Below are positions 25,439-29,186 of a DNA stretch of 29,186 nt, one piece after another. Origin of the DNA: a bacterium Ga0077546 (GTDB lineage Bacteria > Cyanobacteriota > Vampirovibrionia > Obscuribacterales > Obscuribacteraceae); assembly GCA_001464165.1 (NCBI GenBank), contig LNEX01000261.1, forward strand, positions 1 to 29,186. The letters run 5' to 3'. The notes beneath the pieces were generated by a model. That model was not told where the DNA came from and did no database searches. It saw only the letters and a list, made by a program, of their open reading frames with translations. Every line of letters starts with the position of its first letter. Position 1 is the first letter of the stretch. The translations under genes were made by a program, and so were the position numbers.

Positions 25439-26365
25439 CTATCGACTGACAACAAGTTCTTCGATTTCGCCTTGAGCTAATCCATAAATCACGCGTGTTC
25501 TTGCCACTTCTTCACTGGGGCTGTGCGAAAGGCTGTTATAGCCAACTTTTTCGGAAGCCTCGGAGGCATTTAGATTGTCTTGCACCATGAGAATTTTTGC
25601 TTTGTGCAATCGTAGCGCTTTCACATATTGCAGGGGATTAGTGGCCGTAAGCTCTTTGAAGTGTTGGTGAAACATGGTGGCACTCATATTGAGCGAGCGC
25701 GCTAAGTCATCGACGCTTATTTCGCTGGCATACTCTTCGTGAATATATTCGAGCACGCTGTTCATATCGCTCAAATGCCCATGGCGCGTTGCTAGTGCAT
25801 AAAGGGCGCTGCCATGCGGCCCTTTGAGAACGCGGTAGTAGATCTCGCGCAAAATTTGGCTGCTTAGCACTTTGAGATCGCATAGTGCCTCTGGCAAACC
25901 TTCGCTAGCTGGAGCGAGAATTGCCATCAAGCGCTCTACTGGCTCAAGTATTTCGGCGGTCAGAGGGGTGGCGTAGGATGCCTCTACTACCTTTACTACT
26001 TTGTCACGCCGAGGCTTTATATCCATTTGCAGAACAAGTTCACGCAGAACAGGCAGCTCTATATTGATTGTTATTGCTAAAAGAGGGTTGTCTTCGCTGG
26101 CAAAAGTTTCGCACTCAAAGGGCATAGAAATAGCGGTAACGAAATAGTTGTCGGCATCATAGGTGCAGATGCGATCGCCGATGTAACCTCGTTTGCTGCC
26201 CTGTAGCACAATAACAATACTTGGTTGGTAGAGTACTGGTGTTCTCGGTAAATGCTTCTCTATGCGGCCCACGTGCACGTTAGGCAGGCAGGTTTTGCGA
26301 ACGCTGGGGGTCGTAGCGATTCGCATCGTTTGCTTAATAATTGACTTTATTTGTTCGCTAGCCAT
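25439..26365 (-). CDS. AraC-family transcriptional regulator with an internal deletion in its second HTH
   Basis: 308 residues from ATG 26365. The N-terminal half (LYQPSIVIVLQGSKRGYIGDRIC, YFVTAISMPFECETFASEDNPLLAI) is the AraC_N-type cupin sensor found in YqhC-like regulators. The C-terminal half has the first HTH, ISVDDLARSLNMSATMFHQHFK, and a linker helix NPLQYVKALRLHKAKILM. The second HTH goes from EKVGYNSLS straight to HSPSEEVARTR, whereas relatives have about 11 more residues (of the type QFSREFKRxFG) between. The gap is in frame at about 25525. DNA binding through the second HTH would be lost or altered. It is divergent from the alcohol dehydrogenase gene, which it would be expected to control (YqhC-YqhD style). 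No Shine-Dalgarno; see the -10 box at 26372. Confidence 0.85.
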   Translation of the reverse strand: MASEQIKSIIKQTMRIATTPSVRKTCLPNVHVGRIEKHLPRTPVLYQPSIVIVLQGSKRGYIGDRICTYDADNYFVTAISMPFECETFASEDNPLLAITINIELPVLRELVLQMDIKPRRDKVVKVVEASYATPLTAEILEPVERLMAILAPASEGLPEALCDLKVLSSQILREIYYRVLKGPHGSALYALATRHGHLSDMNSVLEYIHEEYASEISVDDLARSLNMSATMFHQHFKELTATNPLQYVKALRLHKAKILMVQDNLNASEASEKVGYNSLSHSPSEEVARTRVIYGLAQGEIEELVVSR

Positions 26366-26371
26366 AGACCG

Positions 26372-26377
26372 ATTATA
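26372..26377 (-). promoter_or_regulatory. -10 box TATAAT directly before the AraC start codon
   Basis: A consensus TATAAT on the minus strand ends six bases before ATG 26365, so transcription would begin at or next to the A of the start codon. No Shine-Dalgarno exists. Both facts fit a leaderless mRNA. TTAAAG at an 18-bp distance is a weak -35. It also makes the GTG at 26380 unlikely as a start, because that codon sits next to the -10. Confidence 0.5.
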
Positions 26378-26547
26378 CACCAGCTTCTTTGGGCTCTTTA
26401 ACGGGGCGCCGGAGGATTAGGCAAACATTGCGTACTTTTTGTTGTATTCAAAACGGTTGAGCGGAGTTTTAATAAAAGGAACAGAAACGACTTTGTTGCC
26501 GTCGGCCCCATGCAGTCAATTGCAACGTGAAAAGGAAAGAGAGAGAA

Positions 26548-27586
26548 ATGACGAACGCCATAGCGACTAAATTGGTGAATGCCTTTGCTGCCAGTGACCC
26601 TAAGGGTGCTTTGCAAGCAGTGAAGATTCCACGCCGAGAACTATTGGCAGATGATGTGCAGTTAGAGATTCTCTTCTGCGGTGTCTGTCACTCCGATTTA
26701 CATATGGCCCGCAATGAGTGGAGCATTACTCAATATCCTGTAGTGCCTGGTCACGAAATGGTGGGCAAAGTTGCAGCAGTGGGAGCGGCTGTGAAGAAAT
26801 TCAAGGTCGGCGATTTGGCTGCAGTTGGCACAACCGTAGACTCTTGTGGCCAATGCCCAGATTGCCATGAAGATCTAGAAGTTTATTGTGAAGGCAATGT
26901 TGGCACTTACAACGCTGAAGACAAGCATATTGGCGGCACCACATTTGGTGGATACTCTCATAGTATTGTCGTGCGTGAAAAATATGTTTTGCGCATGCCC
27001 GAAGGCCTTGACTTAGCTGCTGCCGCCCCGTTGCTTTGTGCCGGTATCACAACCTATTCACCGCTAAAGCACTGGAATGTTGGACCCGGTAAAAAAGTTG
27101 GTATCGTTGGTTTAGGTGGTCTTGGACACTTAGGTGTAAAGTTTGCCAAGGCACTTGGTGCTCATGTGGTGCTTTTCACAACTTCGCCTTCAAAAGCGGA
27201 AGATGCGAAGAAGCTTGGGGCCGATGAAGTCGTCCTTTCGAAGAACGCTGATGAAATGGCACAACATGCCACTTCCTTTGATTTTATTCTTGACTGTGTT
27301 TCAGCTGACCACGATCTTAATGCCTACTTTGCTTTGCTAAAACGAGACGGCACTCTCACTCTGGTTGGCGCCCCAGAGAAGCCATTGTCGGTGCAAGCAT
27401 TTGCATTGCTACCTAAGAGACGCAATTTTGCCGGTTCGGCTACCGGTGGTATCAAGGAAACTCAAGAAATGCTCGATTTCTGCGCAAAGCATAATATTCG
27501 AAGCCTTTGAGCGCTTGCTCAAGCAAGACGTTAAGTATCGCTTTGTCATCGATATGAAAAAGTCTAAGGAGATCAGCGCTTCTTAA
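26548..27586 (+). pseudogene. Zinc-dependent alcohol dehydrogenase (YahK/CAD-like), frame broken near the C-terminus
   Basis: NADP-type medium-chain alcohol/aldehyde reductase. ATG 26548 is preceded by a GGAAAGAGAGAG purine run. Zinc ligands are all present: catalytic C47 (CGVCHSD), H69 and E70 (PGHEMVG), C164; structural C100, C103, C106, C114. The Rossmann motif GLGGLG is at 188-193. The intact frame continues to DFCAKHNI and then ends early at TGA 27508. In another frame the true C-terminus follows at once: EAFERLLKQDVKYRFVIDM, stopping at 27586. Relatives carry about 13 residues between these parts (in E. coli YahK roughly VADIEMIRADQIN), so about 38 bp are missing at about 27498. The truncated product would lack the closing strand and helix of the catalytic domain. 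Whether this is real or an assembly fault is open. The AraC-family gene is divergent. Confidence 0.88.
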
Positions 27587-27738
27587 TCTTAAACGCTGCT
27601 CAAATCGAGGTGCATGGCGACCGTTATCCGCAACATCTTGAAGCGATGACTAATCGGTAGAATAGGTTAATTGCACTAAAACAACCCGGAAATGTACAAT
27701 GGCTGCTTTGTGAGGTGCTCTGCGGGGGCGTGCGAGGT

Positions 27739-28347
27739 ATGCCAGATCTATTCAGTGATATTGTGCGCGAGGTTTCTCCGTTAATTCGCACCCTTGGTTT
27801 CAAAGGCAGCGGCCAGAATTACAGGAAGGCCTCTGACAAAGTGGTTGCCGTTATCAATTTTCAAAAGAGTTTTGGCGGCGAGCAGTTTTATGTCAACCTT
27901 GGCGTTCAACCGCTATTCGTTCCAACCGAAGCTGACCTTGATGCAGAGCCGAAGACCATCAAGGAGTATGATTGCATTTTTAGAAAACGTGTTGATCCGC
28001 CGCTGGAAATGCCTGGATGGCCCTACGGAAGCGAGGTCGTGAAGGAGCTGAGTGCTCGCCTGCTTGAGCAGTATCAGCAGTATATTGATCCGTTGATGGC
28101 AGTTCCCGGTCCAATTACAGAGGCTGTGCTCGAGGATTTCCCGTTAGACCAAGATCGCGAGAATTCTTTGCTCGGCACTCGTCAGCCGCGAAATCTTTTC
28201 CATTTTGCTCGAATTGCAAAGGCTACAAATCAACCTCGAAAAGCATTTGCTTTCGCTCAGTATGCCCTTGACCATTGCCCTGAGAAGGCCTCATCATTGC
28301 GAGGCGCTCTTGAGCAACTCTTGGCTGAGATTGGTCAAAGTATTTAA
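27739..28347 (+). CDS. DUF4304-like protein
   Basis: 202 residues from ATG 27739, chosen over GTG 27715 because MPDLFSDIV is the family-like beginning; a GGGGG run lies 10 bases upstream. The N-terminal half (MPDLFSDIVREVSPLIRTLGF, NYRKASDKVVAVINFQKS, EQFYVNLGVQPLF) fits DUF4304, a small cytoplasmic domain of unknown function found scattered in bacteria, sometimes near polymorphic-toxin immunity genes. The C-terminal half (RNLFHFARIAKATNQPRKAFAFAQYAL) is a helical, TPR-like extension. There is no signal peptide. It stands alone on its strand. Confidence 0.7.
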   Translation: MPDLFSDIVREVSPLIRTLGFKGSGQNYRKASDKVVAVINFQKSFGGEQFYVNLGVQPLFVPTEADLDAEPKTIKEYDCIFRKRVDPPLEMPGWPYGSEVVKELSARLLEQYQQYIDPLMAVPGPITEAVLEDFPLDQDRENSLLGTRQPRNLFHFARIAKATNQPRKAFAFAQYALDHCPEKASSLRGALEQLLAEIGQSI

Positions 28348-28483
28348 TCACGGTTTTAGATTATGGTTGTGTTTGTTGAATTGGGATTTCTTCCACAAGT
28401 GAGGCACGTAGCATCGCCAGCTTTGGCCTTTGATGTTGCTATAGATTGAGGCCAGTTGAAAAAGCTTGAAATCGCCGATAAGG

Positions 28484-28533
28484 CCAGAGCGTCAATTCAA
28501 GTACCCGCTCTGGTCAATTCTGTCAGTTGACAG
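28484..28533. terminator. Two hairpins between convergent genes
   Basis: CCAGAGCG (28484-28491) pairs with CGCTCTGG (28506-28513), and CTGTCA-GT-TGACAG (28520-28533) forms a second stem. They lie between the DUF4304-like gene (+) and the next minus-strand gene and may stop transcription from both sides. Neither has a clear U tract, so the assignment is tentative. Confidence 0.4.
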
Positions 28534-28568
28534 CATTGGGAGGCTCTTGGTAATTGGTTGGAATCTCT

Positions 28569-29036
28569 CTACTCTCCGAGTTCGCTACTAAACTGGCATT
28601 GGCGTAGGCTTTGATGGAGAAGAGCTAGCTCTTCTGCCACAGCTGGTTCGTCTTCGCGTTTTGCTAGCAGGCAGTAGCTAAACACTGCGAAACGCGCATG
28701 GGATGGTGGCACAATGTTCGCTATTTCCCAGTACCACATCGTCAAGTCTTCGTCTTCATCCTTGAGACTCTGCCGGTAACTTATTAATGCCGAGTTTTTG
28801 TTCGGTAGTTCTTCTACCGTAGTGCCATATTCAGTTGCCTTCGCCGCCAGCGAATCTGCTGCTGCATTGCCACCAAGCGGTGATTTGGACTGAAATGTGA
28901 GCACATTAAGCCGTAACGTTCCGGAGTCTTTTGTATCTTCATAGAACGTTCCTCCGCCCTCTTCTTCGTATTCTTCTTCCCAGTTGTCTGGAATCAGAAA
29001 TTTTATTATGCCGCCACGATAGTTTATTTGTTTCAT
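28569..29036 (-). CDS. Small acidic protein, DUF1795/DcrB-like in appearance
   Basis: 155 residues; AAAGGA lies five bases before ATG 29036. It begins MKQINYRGGIIKFLIPDNW and has the features IPDNWEEEYEEEGGGTFYED and GTLRLNVLTFQSK, a beta-rich pattern similar to DUF1795/DcrB/PsbP-like folds. Immunity proteins of polymorphic toxins sometimes use this fold. It is strongly acidic, cytoplasmic, with no signal peptide. I cannot assign a function. An open frame from the window edge ends in an ATGA overlap with this start, so it may be the second gene of a pair. Confidence 0.65.
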   Translation of the reverse strand: MKQINYRGGIIKFLIPDNWEEEYEEEGGGTFYEDTKDSGTLRLNVLTFQSKSPLGGNAAADSLAAKATEYGTTVEELPNKNSALISYRQSLKDEDEDLTMWYWEIANIVPPSHARFAVFSYCLLAKREDEPAVAEELALLHQSLRQCQFSSELGE

Positions 29037-29186
29037 AGGTTCCTTTTTTCGGATTTAGAACTGTCTGGCATATTCTTAGTCTTGCAATTGTGGTCTAAAT
29101 TTATGTGATGCCGACCAGGGAAACTGCGTACTTCCTTTCTGGGGATCCAATGTCTTGATTGAATTCCAATTAGCTGAAGCGCGTTG
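29037..29186 (-). other. Possible 3' end of an upstream minus-strand gene
   Basis: Two minus-strand frames are open from the window edge. One runs 50 codons and ends in a TGA overlapping the next ATG (ATGA), containing WIPRKEVRSFPGRHHINLD. The other stops at about 29077 after 36 codons ending SASHKFRPQLQD. Only one can be real and neither is recognisable, so I mark the region rather than a gene. Confidence 0.3.

Overview
The window looks like a chromosomal segment of a free-living, diderm (Gram-negative-type) bacterium of medium GC content. It carries a tripartite RND efflux operon with a periplasmic adaptor, several Sec-exported proteins, AAAGGAG-type ribosome binding sites and many TPR-containing proteins. 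The combination of TPR-rich secreted proteins, unrecognised glycine-rich proteins and a TadE-like protein recalls Candidatus Melainabacteria/Obscuribacterales, but that is an inference with no marker gene behind it.

Layout. 1-1675 (-): an exported TPR protein ending in an alpha/beta-hydrolase domain, cut by the window edge. 1721-4258 (+): a large N6-adenine DNA methyltransferase of the type IIG/Eco57I kind with no visible nuclease. 4305-6016 (+): glutaminyl-tRNA synthetase broken by a small frame-shifting deletion, followed by a strong hairpin. 6102-8826 (-): a polyQ hypothetical protein, a flavin-reductase-like FMN protein and a secreted unknown. 9190-11321: a Fic-domain protein (-) divergent from a ribbon-helix-helix protein (+), separated by 340 bp full of duplicated palindromes. 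11471-13696 (-): a DUF/TPR protein and a glycine-rich unknown. 13697-14277: a gene-free, structured region ending in a textbook plus-strand terminator. 14424-22684 (+): MarR regulator, adaptor and two tandem RND permeases (MdtABC-like) in one tight operon, possibly followed by a 25-residue single-helix membrane peptide. 22809-25120 (-): an exported TIM-barrel/DUF4832-like protein and a TadE-like protein. 25439-27586: an AraC-family regulator (-) divergent from a YahK-like zinc alcohol dehydrogenase (+). 27739-29186: a DUF4304-like protein (+) and a small acidic protein (-).

The functional units are the efflux operon, probably self-regulated by its MarR protein; the divergent AraC/alcohol dehydrogenase pair, which resembles YqhC/YqhD; and the Fic/RHH pair, which looks like a toxin-antitoxin-like or self-regulated module with an elaborate operator.

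Two things stand out. First, the Fic/RHH intergenic region holds a 49-bp imperfect direct repeat built around a 28-bp palindrome, plus further inverted repeats placed on the promoter and on the fic ribosome binding site. Second, three separate conserved genes (glnS, araC-like, adh) each lack about 30-40 bp of a strongly conserved block. This is either shared decay or a systematic assembly artefact.
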